NCBI RefSeq assembly: GCF_028622835.1
Contig: NZ_CP117677.1
Span: 2,466,820-2,530,819, forward strand
Direction of reading: 5' to 3'
Origin: Caloramator sp. mosi_1
GTDB lineage: Bacteria > Bacillota > Clostridia > Clostridiales > Caloramatoraceae
Length of the DNA: 64,000 nucleotides
Below, piece after piece: positions 42,681 through 52,450 of the stretch. Made by a program: the position numbers and the translations under genes. The notes below the pieces were generated by a model. It ran no database searches. It was not told the origin of the DNA and was given only the letters and a program-made list of their open reading frames with translations. Position 1 is the first letter of the stretch, and every line of letters begins with the position of its first letter.

Positions 42681-43230
42681 TTATAATTTTAATATTCCCT
42701 CTTCACAAATTAAATAATCCATTTTTACATCGTGTTCATTTTTATATACGCTATCAACTAATTGAAAGTCGTAGCAAAGTCCAACCTTTACACCCTTAAA
42801 ATCCGCTAAAAACCTATCATAATAACCAGCACCATAGCCTAATCTATATCCATTTTTATCAAAGGCTACACCTGGAACAAAAATCAAATCAATATCATTC
42901 TTATCTATTTTGTTAAAATCCTTTGGTTCTAAAATACCATATTCACCTACACATAATTCATCTGTTTTATACACAATGCAGGGTATCAGTTTAAGTTCAC
43001 TTTTTATGGTCTTAGGATAAACTAATCTTTTACCCTGCATAAGAATGTTTTCTGCTAAAAAGAAGTATCTACTTCATTTCTAAAGGAAGAATATATCATT
43101 ATTGTTTTTGAAGACAAAAAATATTCCAATGTATAATATGGTTTGTGATAATAATGCTTCTTCTATTAACTTCATCTTTAGATAGCTCATTTCTAATATC
43201 TGTATATTTTTTCCTTATTACACCCTTCAT
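42681..43230 (-). CDS. 5-formyltetrahydrofolate cyclo-ligase
   Basis: ATP-dependent conversion of 5-formyl-THF to methenyl-THF in folate metabolism. Seen: MKGVIRKKYTDIRNELSKDE at the start (ATG 43230), SSFRNEVDTSFL, VPGVAFDKNGYRLGYGAGYY then DRFL, the classic nucleotide/folate motif. Frame breaks lie near 43150 and 43060. Corrected length is about 184 residues. It begins a minus-strand block after the DUF896 gene. Confidence 0.9.
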
Positions 43231-43245
43231 CTAATCACAACCTAA

Positions 43246-43499
43246 TTAGTGCTTATGGCCACAGCCACAACTTCCGTGATCGTGTCCACAGGAGCATCCC
43301 TTATTCTTCATTATCGCATCATATTCATCCTTATCCACCACTTTTATGTTTTCAAGTTGTGCTCTTAAGCTTTCTTTAACAGAATCTATATAGAGTCTTC
43401 TTAAATATGCCTGTTCCTTCTTTTCCTCTTCTGTTAAACCTTCCTGTTGTGATTTTTGTAAAGTTCATTTATTCTTTGTATTTGCTCCTTTGTTATCAT
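43246..43499 (-). CDS. DUF896 (YnzC-like) protein with Cys/His-rich tail
   Basis: About 84 residues after adding one A near 43458. The DUF896 helical hairpin is clear: MITKEQIQRINELYKKSQQE, GLTEEEKKEQAYLRRLYIDS, LRAQLENIKVVD. An added C-terminal tail carries CSCGHDHGSCGCGHKH, with four Cys and four His in 16 residues, a likely metal-binding appendage not part of the core domain. Start ATG 43499 lies five bases after the TVP38 gene stop. Role unknown; B. subtilis YnzC is linked to the SOS operon. Confidence 0.88.
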
Positions 43500-43503
43500 A
43501 TAA

Positions 43504-44142
43504 TCATCCTTTCTTTAAAACATATTTATATAACAGTGGTATTATAGACGATATTATAACAAGAAACAATGCTAATTTAAACTTTGGAGATCTAATATCC
43601 ATAATAGAATTACCTAAAAGGTATATATAAAGGCCCCTGGAAGACTACCTAAAAAGGTACCTACAACAAAATCCTTAAAATTAACATCCATAAGGCCTGA
43701 AGCATAGCTTACTGCATCAAAGGGAAATATTGGAATTAACCTTAATGAAACTATGTAAAACAACCCTTCCCTTTTAATCAAACTATCAATCTCTATTTTC
43801 CTATTTTTAAATATGCTCTCTACAAAATCTCTACCAAAATATTTAGCGATTAAATATGCCAATATACCACTTAAAGTCACACCAACACACGTAAGTAGTG
43901 TGCCAATTAAATTACCAAATGTCAAGCCCGAAATTACTGCAAAAGTCCCCGCTGGAAGTAGAAAAACAGACCTTATCGTTGATAATAACAAAAAATTACA
44001 ACTGAATATCCCTTGTAGGATAACAAAAATTTTTTAATGTCCTCTGGATTTTTATCATATGCAAAAGCTCTTTTCTATATAGTAAAATCAAAATTGCTAT
44101 TGCAAAAATTGAAATAAAAGAAAAGACCCTTTTAAACCTCAT
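43504..44142 (-). CDS. TVP38/TMEM64 (DedA-like) membrane protein
   Basis: N-terminal membrane helix, then the VTT domain: VFLLPAGTFAVISGLTFGNL, GTLLTCVGVTLSGILAYLIA, FYIVSLRLIPIFPFDAVSYA and SGLMDVNFKDF, and a C-terminal helix pair. Family members are lipid scramblase-like membrane proteins. Start ATG 44142. Frame breaks lie near 44065, 44000 and 43615. Corrected length is about 213 residues. Confidence 0.88.
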
Positions 44143-44156
44143 ACATTTCATCTCCA

Positions 44157-44704
44157 TTACTCTAAATGGATTTCATACAAAGGAGTATAAATTCTCTTTC
44201 CATTGCTTTGTTCACTTTTCATTATAGTAACTCTATCAAATACAATATTGTCTATTATATAGTCCTCAAACTTTTGCTGTAAATAATCAAAATTATTTTT
44301 AAGTACAACCTCCTGTGCAATTGTAACGTGAGGAGTAAATCTATTGTCCATCTTAAATCCATAGCTTGAGGTTACTTTATCCACTTCACTGAAGATTTCC
44401 TTAATCTTATCTAAATCACCACAGCATTTTAAATATATTGTCTTTATAACATCTCCTTTTCCAAAGCAACCTAAGCCCTTTAAATATATATTTATTTTTT
44501 CTTTTCCCCTTATTTTTCTTAAAAGATCCTGATAAATAAAACCAATCTTATTTTCATCAACCTCACCTAAAAACTTTATTGTTAAATGAAAATTATCTAT
44601 GTATTTAAATCTCCCTTAACACTTTCATTTCGTATTATATTTTGTAATTCTGCTATCTTTTCCTTAGTTTCTCTGTTAAATTCAAAGGTTATAAAAGTAC
44701 GCAT
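44157..44704 (-). CDS. thpR: RNA 2',3'-cyclic phosphodiesterase ThpR
   Basis: 2H phosphoesterase (2'-5' RNA ligase family). Both HxTx motifs are visible: NFHLTIKFLGEV and FTPHVTIAQEV. Start ATG 44704 follows GGAGGGG. One base is missing near 44610 (GRFKYIDN). Corrected length is about 182 residues. It forms a block with the TVP38, DUF896 and folate genes downstream. Confidence 0.9.
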
Positions 44705-44773
44705 TTTACGCCCCTCCTCTAATATTATACTATTTAGTATAATACATATTCCAAAAATAGTTAAGTACATTAA

Positions 44774-44814
44774 AAAGTGTTGTAGTAGTTATTTTACAAC
44801 TACTACAACACTTT
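44774..44814 (-). terminator. glpX terminator
   Basis: 17-bp perfect stem AAAGTGTTGTAGTAGTT/AACTACTACAACACTTT starting right at the glpX stop, with T run on the minus strand. Confidence 0.85.
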
Positions 44815-44815
44815 C

Positions 44816-45789
44816 TTAATCTTGAACCTTTATAAGACTTGTATCAAGCTTATGAATTGCATCCACAAACCTTAAAACTCCATTTGAAGACCTCATAACT
44901 ACAGAATGAGTTGTTGCATAATTTTCTTTATAAATAATTCCCTTTAATAAATCTGAATCAGTAATTGCTGTTGCTGCAAAATATACATCATCTGAAGTAA
45001 TTAAATCATCCTGTGACATAATTTTTTCTACATCAACAAGTCCTGCTCTTTTACACATTTCAACTTGTCTTTCATTTTCAGGTAAAAGCTTTACTAATAT
45101 TTCTCCACCTAAACATTTTAATGCAGCTGCAGCTAATACTCCCTCAGGTGCACCACCTATACCAACAAGCATATCAACACCTGTTTCTTCAAAGGCTGTA
45201 GCAAGTGCCGCTGCAATATCTCCCTCTCCAAATATTTTAACTCTTGCACCTATACTTCTTGCCTCATCAATCAAATCCTTGTGTCTTGGTCTATCCTGTA
45301 TCATAACAGTTACTTCCTCAACATCCTTATTTAAAGCTTCTGCAACACATTTTATGTTATCTATTAAACCTTTGTTTAAATCAATACATCCCTTTGCTTT
45401 AGGTCCAACAGCAATCTTTTTCATATATATTTGAGGAGCTCTAAAAATCTTACCCTTTTCACTAACAGCCACCGCTGATATAGCATTAGGTCTTCCCTTT
45501 GCAACAAGTACAGAACCATCTAAAGGATCTATTGCAACATCATATTCCTTAAGCCCATCCTCCCAAGTTCCAACCTTTTCTCCTATGTACATTATTGGTT
45601 TTTATTCAAGTCGCATTCTCCTATTACAACTCTTCCCTTTATAGGCAACAGATCAAAGGCGTGTCTTACACCATCTACTGCCGCCTTCTCTATCAAATCA
45701 ACATCCCCTCTACCTAAAAGGTTTGAACAGGCAAGTGCTGCTGCCTCAGTAACTCTAACAATACCCATCGCAATATCGTGATTTACCAT
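44816..45789 (-). CDS. glpX: Class II fructose-1,6-bisphosphatase-like protein
   Basis: GlpX fold: IVRVTEAAALACSNLLGRGD, YIGEKVGTWEDG, DVAIDPLDGSVLVAKGRPNA, IGARVKIFGEGDIAAALATA, VGIGGAPEGVLAAAALK and SSNGVLRFVDAIHKLD. Start ATG 45789 follows GGAGGTAACG. One A is missing near 45608. The stretch normally reading GEGxxDEAPM is here GECDLNKKPIM, and DPIEGT is DPLDGS, so metal-site residues may differ from the standard enzyme. The gluconeogenic role fits pckA nearby, but activity is less certain than the fold. Confidence 0.85.
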
Positions 45790-45820
45790 AGCGTTACCTC
45801 CATATATAAAGTTCATCATT

Positions 45821-45849
45821 ATTATACCATTAATATAGTATATTTTCTA
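45821..45849 (-). promoter_or_regulatory. glpX promoter with ATATAGTAT repeats
   Basis: TAGAAA (45849-45844), 17-nt spacer, TATAAT (45826-45821). Direct repeats ATATAGTAT (plus strand) lie at 45833-45841, 45849-45857 and 45894-45902, two of them overlapping the promoter. Confidence 0.5.
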
Positions 45850-45920
45850 TATAGTATAACTTATTTTTATAATTTAATTAATATTGTATGCACATATAGT
45901 ATTATATGCATACAAATAAA

Positions 45921-45948
45921 AAACGTTTAGGGAAAACCCTAAACGTTT
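45921..45948 (-). terminator. Terminator of the holin-like gene
   Basis: AAACGTTTAGGG/CCCTAAACGTTT, 12-bp stem, 4-base loop, T run on the minus strand, directly at the stop codon. Confidence 0.85.
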
Positions 45949-46310
45949 TAAAATACATCTGTTGGTATCAAGGCATCAAATATACCTATCACAAGTGCAC
46001 CAATTAACGCACCAGCTATACTTACATATACACCTGCCACAAAGAATTGTGTAAGGTATATGATTACTGCTGCAATTATAAAACCACTCAATCCCCTACC
46101 AAAGGGCGACGCATCAATTTTAAATACTGTACCTGCTAAATAATCAAGCAATGTAATTACAATTGATGCCAAAAATGCAGTCCAAAAACCTACTACAACA
46201 AATCCAGGTACAAGAAAACTAACCGCCAGCAGTACTACTGCATTTACAACAAATTTTAATAATGTACTTAAAATTCCAGCATTCTCATCTCGTCTAATTT
46301 CTCTTGCCAT
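45948..46310 (-). CDS. Phage holin family (YvlD-like) membrane protein
   Basis: Intact, about 120 residues with four hydrophobic segments: LKFVVNAVVLLAVSFLVPGF, GFWTAFLASIVITLLDYLAG, GFIIAAVIIYLTQFFV and ISIAG-type end GALIGALVIGIFDALIP. Start at ATG 46310 (MAREIRRDENAG) after GGAGG; an upstream in-frame start would overlap the leader. Despite the family name this is a housekeeping envelope protein type in Firmicutes; no phage genes are nearby. Confidence 0.82.
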   Translation of the reverse strand: MAREIRRDENAGILSTLLKFVVNAVVLLAVSFLVPGFVVVGFWTAFLASIVITLLDYLAGTVFKIDASPFGRGLSGFIIAAVIIYLTQFFVAGVYVSIAGALIGALVIGIFDALIPTDVF

Positions 46311-46388
46311 ATTTAAACCTCCCTTCAAGAGTATTTTTTCACAAAAAGGGAGTTTTATGCACAAAAAGAACCCAAAAATGGGTTCATC

Positions 46389-46463
46389 TGGTGACCCTAT
46401 GGGGATTTGAACCCCAGCTACCGCCGTGAGAGGGCGGCGTCCTAACCACTAGACCATAGGGCC
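46389..46463 (-). tRNA. tRNA-Glu (anticodon CTC), CCA encoded
   Basis: 75-nt cloverleaf on the minus strand. Acceptor GGCCCTA/TAGGGTC has one G-U pair. The D arm contains TAGTGGTTAGGAC, the anticodon stem CCGCC/GGCGG holds loop CTCTCAC (anticodon CTC, reading GAG), and the T arm is CTGGGGTTCAAATCCCCA. The terminal CCA is encoded. Confidence 0.95.
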
Positions 46464-46520
46464 ATCTTCTTTACAATTTATATTTTAACATATTTTTGTA
46501 ATTTGTCAATATATTCAATT

Positions 46521-46945
46521 TTATTTATAAACATCCACTAAAAGCCCCTTAATTTCCTCTATTTTGTCTGCAAGTTCAATAGTCTCCCTCTGTTGTTCTA
46601 TAAGCTCTTTAGTTATTGCATCAATCTTTTCATTTATTATTTCAATTTTAATATGAAGCCCATAGCTGTAGGGACCAACTTCTCGTTTTAATATATAGGC
46701 ATTTTTTACAACATAATTTAAATACTCCTGAACTTTTTTCTATATTCTCTTACATCCTCTACACTTCGTGTTGCTATAAGTCTTTTACCTAACCTATCTA
46801 TTTCATTTAACATATTTTGAAGGTTTTTCTCTGTTTGTTCTTTGTTTGCCAAATCCAATGCTGATGAAAAGCTTGATGAAACAGTTGTTTTAGATACTTG
46901 TTTAGTTTCTCCAGAATTTGTTTTGTTTATACGATTAACTCTCAT
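46521..46945 (-). CDS. YaaR family protein (DUF327)
   Basis: N-terminal Ser/Thr-rich tail (TVSSSFSSALDLANKEQTEK), then the helical core: LQNMLNEIDRLGKRLIATRS, DVREYRKKFRSIQEYL, YVVKNAYILKREVG. The end is IEEIKGLLVDVYK with TAA 46523-46521. One base is missing near 46735. Corrected length is about 141 residues. Conserved in Firmicutes; function unknown. Confidence 0.85.
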
Positions 46946-47076
46946 ATTATCACCCCAAATAATGTTTCTACAACATTATACACCAAAGGGCTTAATAATT
47001 GAAGATATCAAAGGAAATAAGGCCTTTTTTACTTAAAATATATAAAAAGCAAATAGATATATTAAAACCACAAAAA

Positions 47077-47122
47077 CCCCTTGAAAGAATTTAAAAGGAA
47101 TTCCTAAAAATCCTTCAAGGGG
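47077..47122 (-). terminator. Hairpin with CCCCTTGAAAG ends, after pckA
   Basis: Arms CCCCTTGAAAG (47077-47087) and CTTCAAGGGG (47113-47122), inner AGGAATTCCT palindrome, followed on the minus strand by TTTTTG. It likely terminates pckA. The outer arm sequence is the same as the ends of the 211-bp element at 51303-51513. Confidence 0.7.
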
Positions 47123-47178
47123 CTAATCTTATCTTGACTTTTCCAAAAGCCTCTAAGACTTATTGTAAACCATTTCAC

Positions 47179-48741
47179 TTATGCCCAAAGTTCCTTCTCT
47201 ATTATTTCTTCTTCATTTTTGAATCTTTTAAAGTTATCTCTAAATCTTTCTTCTAATTCCTTGGCATATTTAAAGTATTCTTCTTTATCCCTCCAAGTAT
47301 TTATAGGATTTAAAATTTCTTCAGGTATACCATCTATATAAGTTGGCATATTAAGTTTAAATATTGGATGAGTAACATACTCTATATTATCAAGCTCTCC
47401 ATTTATAGCTGCCTCAACCATCCTTCTTGTATATTTTAAATTGATTCTATTACCCACTCCATAGGGGCCGCCAATCCATCCAGTATTCACTAAAAATACC
47501 CTAACATCATACTTTTCAATTTTTTCTCCCAACATCTTTGCATATTTTAATGGAGATAGTGGCATAAAAGGCTCTCCAAAACACGCCGAGAAGGTAGCCT
47601 TAGGTTCTTTTATGCCTCTTTCTGTTCCTGCTAACTTGCTTGTATATCCTGACATAAAGTGGTACATTGCCTGCTCCTTTGTAAGTTTAGAAATCGGAGG
47701 AAGAACACCAAAGGCATCGGCTGTTAAAAATACTATTGTCCTTGGATGTCCACCCTTACCTATCTTTAACGCATTATCTATGTATTCTATTGGATAACCT
47801 GCTCTTGTGTTTTCTGTTAAGGTTGAATCATTGTAATCTGGAATTCTATTATCCTTTAAAACAACATTCTCAAGTACAGTTCCAAACCTTATTGCATTAT
47901 AAATTTGTGGTTCCTTCTCTTTGTCAAGTCCTATACATTTTGCATAGCAGCCACCCTCAAAATTAAATACACCCTCTGTAGACCAACCGTGTTCATCGTC
48001 ACCGATTAAAAACCTATTTCCATCTGCAGATAGTGTTGTTTTACCTGTACCGGAAAGTCCAAAAATAGTGCAACATCTCCGTCCTTACCAACATTCGCAG
48101 AACAATGCATAGGTAAAACATCCCTTAAAGGTAAAAGATAGTTCATAACAGAAAAGACTGACTTTTTAATCTCCCCACAATACATTGTCCCACCAATAAT
48201 TACAACCTTTTTTCAAAGTTTATAATAACAAAAGCTTCAGAATTAGTTCCATCCACTTCAGGTATTGCTTTAAAGTAAGGAGCTGCAATTACAGTAAAAT
48301 CTGGTTGGAAATTCTTTAAATCATCCCTTCTAATAAATAGCTGGTGAACAAACAGATTTTGAACAGCCATTTCATTAATAAACCTGACCCTTATTCCAAA
48401 TCTTTCATCAGCCCCTGCATAACCATCAAAAACATATATATCTCTATTTTCTAAGTACGCCATTAATCTTCCATATATTCTGTTAAATACATCAACTGAA
48501 ATAGGTTTATTAACATTGCCCCAATAAATTAAATCGTGAACATCTTCTGTATTAACGATAAAACGGTCTTCAGGAGACCTTCCTGTGTATACTCCTGTAG
48601 TTATCGCTATTGCTCCTGTATCAGAAAGAACTCCTTCATTTTTGATACAGAATGTTCAACCAAGTCACTAACTGAAAGATTGTAATAAACATTTTTAGGA
48701 TTAATAATACCTATTTTCTTTAAATAACTTTGTAACTCCAT
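47179..48741 (-). CDS. pckA: Phosphoenolpyruvate carboxykinase (ATP)
   Basis: Interconverts oxaloacetate and PEP with ATP. Seen: [31 protein letters not shown], kinase loop [17 protein letters not shown] then [42 protein letters not shown], and [16 protein letters not shown] then NLKYTRRM. Start ATG 48741. Frame breaks lie near 48650, 48213 and 48065. Corrected length is about 522 residues. A consensus promoter precedes it and a hairpin follows. Confidence 0.95.
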
Positions 48742-48771
48742 ATTCCTGCCCCTAAAAAATTATTCATTTTT

Positions 48772-48800
48772 ATTGTACGCCTTTGCAGTAAAAATTGCAA
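48772..48800 (-). promoter_or_regulatory. pckA promoter
   Basis: TTGCAA (48800-48795), 17-nt spacer, TACAAT (48777-48772). A TTGCA...TGCAA inverted repeat overlaps the -35 and could be an operator. The remaining gap to rnhA shows only AT-rich DNA. Confidence 0.65.
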
Positions 48801-48901
48801 TATGGAGTTTGTAAATATTTTTTCTTTCAATATATAACATATTAGCCATTTATAATATATCACATTTCTATTATTTTCGACATTTTGCATATCATTTATA
48901 G

Positions 48902-49365
48902 TTATTTATTTAACATATTTCTTTCAACTTCATCCATTGCTAAGTTTGCAAGTTCATCACACCTGTTATTATAAAAATCATCACTATGTCCCTTAACCTT
49001 AATAAATTCCACTTGATGAATCTTAGTAAGTTCAATAAGCTTCTCCCACAATTCTCTATTTTTAACAGGCTCCTTATTGCTGTTTTTCCAACCATTCTTT
49101 TGCCATTTTTCTATCCATCCTTGATTGAAGGCGTTTACAACATATGCAGAATCACTATGAAGTTTAACCCTACAGGGCTCCTTTAACATACTTAGTGCAT
49201 CTATAACAGCTGTAAGCTCCATAATATTATTTGTTGTACTTTCAAATCCCTTTTTACTTCCTTTATCTTATCTTTATATATCAAAACACATCCATAACCG
49301 CCAACAGCCTGTTCATTTCCATTTCCTCTGCATCCACCATCTGTATATATTGTTACTTCCTTCAT
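48902..49365 (-). CDS. rnhA: Ribonuclease HI
   Basis: Cuts RNA in RNA-DNA hybrids. Catalytic acids: Asp in [11 protein letters not shown], Glu in [13 protein letters not shown], Asp in [13 protein letters not shown], Asp in [11 protein letters not shown]; also [11 protein letters not shown]. Start ATG 49365 ([12 protein letters not shown]) is preceded by GGAGG. One base is missing near 49245. Corrected length is about 154 residues. Confidence 0.94.
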
Positions 49366-49478
49366 TTTAAAACCTCCATTCCTCAAATTAACAAGGTAAT
49401 TCTCTACCATTTTATTTTACAAGATTAAAAATTGTGTGTATATTTATGTTATGTAAACTTATTTGAGAGGGGGATATA

Positions 49479-51207
49479 ATGAATAAGCTCAAAAAAAGAA
49501 TATCATAATTCCTATAATTTTAGTATTGTTTTTAATAATAATAGCTTTTTATCATCTAAAAATACCAAGCCACAAACACAAATGATGTATAAGGACTTTA
49601 TAAAAGAAGTACAAAGGGAAATGTTGCTGAAGTTTATATTACAAACAAAGAAACTATGCAATTTAAATTAAAGGATGGTACAGTTTTAACAACTGAAAAC
49701 CCAAGAACATTGACTTTAAAAGAAAATTTATTAATAAACGGAGTTAAGGTTTATGAAAAAAGCATAAACTCAAGCTTAGAAACAATAATACTTGCAACAA
49801 TTGTAGTCTCTTTAATTTCTGCTTTTCTTTATTTAACAACAAAAATTCAAAAAGTAAAGGGGAGCCTTTAGGCTATCCAAAATTGAAACAGAAGCTGTAA
49901 CCGACACAGGAATTACCTTTGATAATATTGCAGGTAATGAAGAAGCAAAGGAAAGTATAAAAGAATTAGTTGATTTTATTAAAACTCCAGAAAAATATGC
50001 AAAGTTTAATGCAAGAATGCCTCGCGGTGTTATATTATATGGCCCTCCTGGAACAGGTAAAACTTTAATTGCTAAAGCCCTTGCCCAAGAAGCAAATGTT
50101 CCCTTCTTTGCTGTAAACGGTTCAGACTTTGTTCAGATATATGTAGGTGTTGGAGCAGGTAGAATAAGAGACCTTTTCAAAAAGCAAAGGAAAAGGGCAA
50201 GGCAGTAATCTTTATAGATGAAATTGATGCAATAGGTAAAAACGTTCAATGAGGGCAGATAGCGGTTCCGACGAAAGGGATCAAACATTAAATGCACTGC
50301 TTTCTGAAATGTCTGGTTTTAACAGCAGTGATGGTATTGTTGTTATTGCTGCAACAAATAGGCTTGATACATTAGACGAAGCTCTTTTAAGGCCTGGAAG
50401 ATTTGATAGACATATTGAAATAAACCTTCCAGATGTAAAAGATAGAGAAAAATATTAAGCCTTTATCTTAAGGACAAGCCGCTTGCTGAAGACGTAGACA
50501 TCAGTAAAATTGCAAAGACTACAGTTTATTTTTCAGGTGCAAAGCTTGAAAATTTAGTTAATGAGGCAGCCATAATTGCAGCAAAGGAAAACTCACCAAA
50601 TATAACTATGGAACACCTTGACAGAGCATTATCTATTGTAATCGCTGGTGCTGAAAAGAAAAACAAAGATGCTATTCCAGAAATTGATAAAAAATTACAG
50701 CGTACCACGAAGCTGGACACGCTCTAATTTCAAAGATTACAGGAAATTCAAGTGTAAGAAAAATAACCATCATTCCAAGCACAAAGGGTGCAGGTGGCTA
50801 TACACTAACTGTACCAAAGGATACAAACTATCAAACTAAAAAATGCTCCTTGACACTGTAAAAATATATCTTGCTGGAAGAGCTGCAGAGGAAATAATTT
50901 TTGGTAAAGATAATATTACAACAGGTGCATCAAACGACATAAAAAGGTTACAGAAATTATAATCAGTATGATTAAAGACTTTGGAATGTTTGAAACATCA
51001 GGCCTTTTAAGCTACTCTGTAATTCAAGAAAATTCATATATTGATATGAAACAAATAGTAGATACAGCAAATGATATTGTTAAAAAGCTATACAATGAAG
51101 TTTTAGATATGATAAACGAAAATATAGAAAAACTTCATAGATTGGCAGCAGAATTATTAGAAAAAGAAACTATTTATGAAGAAGAGATTGATTCTATATT
51201 ACAATAA
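49479..51207 (+). CDS. FtsH-type membrane AAA+ metalloprotease
   Basis: ATG 49479 follows GAGAGGGGG. Two N-terminal membrane segments surround a short outside domain ([20 protein letters not shown]). The AAA domain has Walker [21 protein letters not shown], Walker [13 protein letters not shown] and second region [20 protein letters not shown]. The protease zinc motif is HEAGH in [11 protein letters not shown]. Frame breaks lie near 49495, 49555, 49615, 49872, 50185, 50246, 50457, 50695, 50840 and 50950. Corrected length is about 580 residues, slightly shorter than typical FtsH and with no long C-terminal tail, so it may be a second FtsH paralogue. Confidence 0.9.
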
Positions 51208-51230
51208 ACTTCTTGATAATTGTTATAAAT

Positions 51231-51260
51231 ATGCCTCTTAAAAGCTTTTTTAAGAGGCAT
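51231..51260 (+). terminator. Terminator of the FtsH-type gene
   Basis: ATGCCTCTTAAAA/TTTTAAGAGGCAT, 13-bp stem, 24 bases past the stop. Confidence 0.75.
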
Positions 51261-51302
51261 CAGATTATTGACAAACATAAGAAATGCTCTGTTTATTAAA
51301 CT

Positions 51303-51513
51303 GCCCCTTGAAAGGAGTTCAAATTGGCATATTTCATAAGCTTTAACAAGTGTTGCTTTTCGATTTTGAAAAAGTCCGTAATTCGGCACACGATGTGCCG
51401 AGCTGAGCGGCCCTCAAGGACGAGGGCATCGCGAGGGTAGGACTTTTCAAACAAAGAAAAGCTTACACTTGGTTATCGAAATGAAGGAATGCCAAAGAAA
51501 TCCTTCAAGGGGC
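51303..51513. repeat. 211-bp GC-richer palindromic element (MITE-like)
   Basis: Long imperfect inverted repeat. Outer ends are GCCCCTTGAAAGGA (51303-51316) and TCCTTCAAGGGGC (51501-51513). Arms stay similar inward to AAAAAGTCC (51369-51377) and GGACTTTT (51440-51447). The core holds two GC-rich hairpins, CGGCACA-CGA-TGTGCCG (51384-51400) and GCCCTC-AAGGAC-GAGGGC (51410-51427). Base composition is far from the AT-rich surroundings. No credible gene inside. A second locus at 47077-47122 has the same ends. Confidence 0.75.
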
Positions 51514-51575
51514 CAGCATATTATAACTTATTCAACTATCTGCCCTTAAAAACTTTTTAATAGTCATTCTTCTAA

Positions 51576-52372
51576 TCAAATATAGAAATAAATCATACCT
51601 CTATCATATTTTAAAAACCCTTTTCCATCTGAAATAGAATTAGATTCAACAAGTCTATATTTTTTATTTAGTTCAGCCTTTATATAGTTTTTATTTAAAA
51701 GCTGCCCAATAAAATAGATTTTAAAATTATCATCCCTTTTGACAGCTATAGAAAATACATCTTTACTATTCCACTTTCTTAATTGATCAACTATATGTAT
51801 TAAATCATCTAAAACTTCAAAACCTGCATCTAATTCAAACAAAACAGATTCTTTATTAGTTATATCCTCCTCTATTTTAGGATATGAATATTCATCTAAA
51901 CACTTTAAAACATACTCAATTCTTTCAATTACCTTTTGGTCAATAGGCATAGCCGAAGAATAAAATTTTTGTAAAGTTCCAGCCAATTCTACAACAAAAT
52001 GAACATTTACAATTTTATTAGTAAATAAATATTTTAGAGCAAGTACGTTCATTGCATCATTTAAACTAAAATTAAATTCAAAACTATCTAATCCATCTAC
52101 TATAAGTTCAATTACTGGGCCTTCTAAATCTAATTTTACATCCAATGACTTTTTATAATAAAGTATTTCCTTTATATCAACTATTTTATTAAGCTTTATT
52201 ATAAAATTAACATCATTGTTTTCATCAACGTATATAGTACTTCTCTTGTTTTTAACAGCTTATATATTAATTCATAGTTTCTAAAGCTAAGCTGCTGCAT
52301 ATACCCTTTTTATCTATAGGTTTATTGTTTGCTGTGTATTGTACTCTATTTATTCTTTGAAGTATATCCATC
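51576..52372 (-). CDS. Hypothetical protein, about 265 residues
   Basis: Start ATG 52372 (MDILQRINRVQYTANN) follows GGGAGG. Frame breaks near 52300 and 52245 lie in A runs. Acidic and mostly helical: VIELIVDGLDSFEFNFSLND, YPKIEEDITNKESVLFELDA, GFEVLDDLIHIVDQLRKW. No membrane segment, signal peptide or known motif. It lies between the palindromic element and the IS1380-type element. Family not recognised. Confidence 0.6.
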
Positions 52373-52450
52373 TAATTCCCTCCCAATTATTTGCTATTTA
52401 TATTTTACTAAATTCTACACAATTTTTCACCAAAAATAATTTAATCTTGT

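Noticed and set aside
49479-51207. FtsH-type gene as a decayed pseudogene
   Set aside because: All breaks are single-base homopolymer changes and all AAA and protease motifs are present in order, as in the obviously essential genes with the same error pattern.
51174-51389. 71-residue ORF on the minus strand covering part of the palindromic element
   Set aside because: It runs through the repeat arm and the end of the protease gene; the inverted-repeat structure explains the sequence better than coding.
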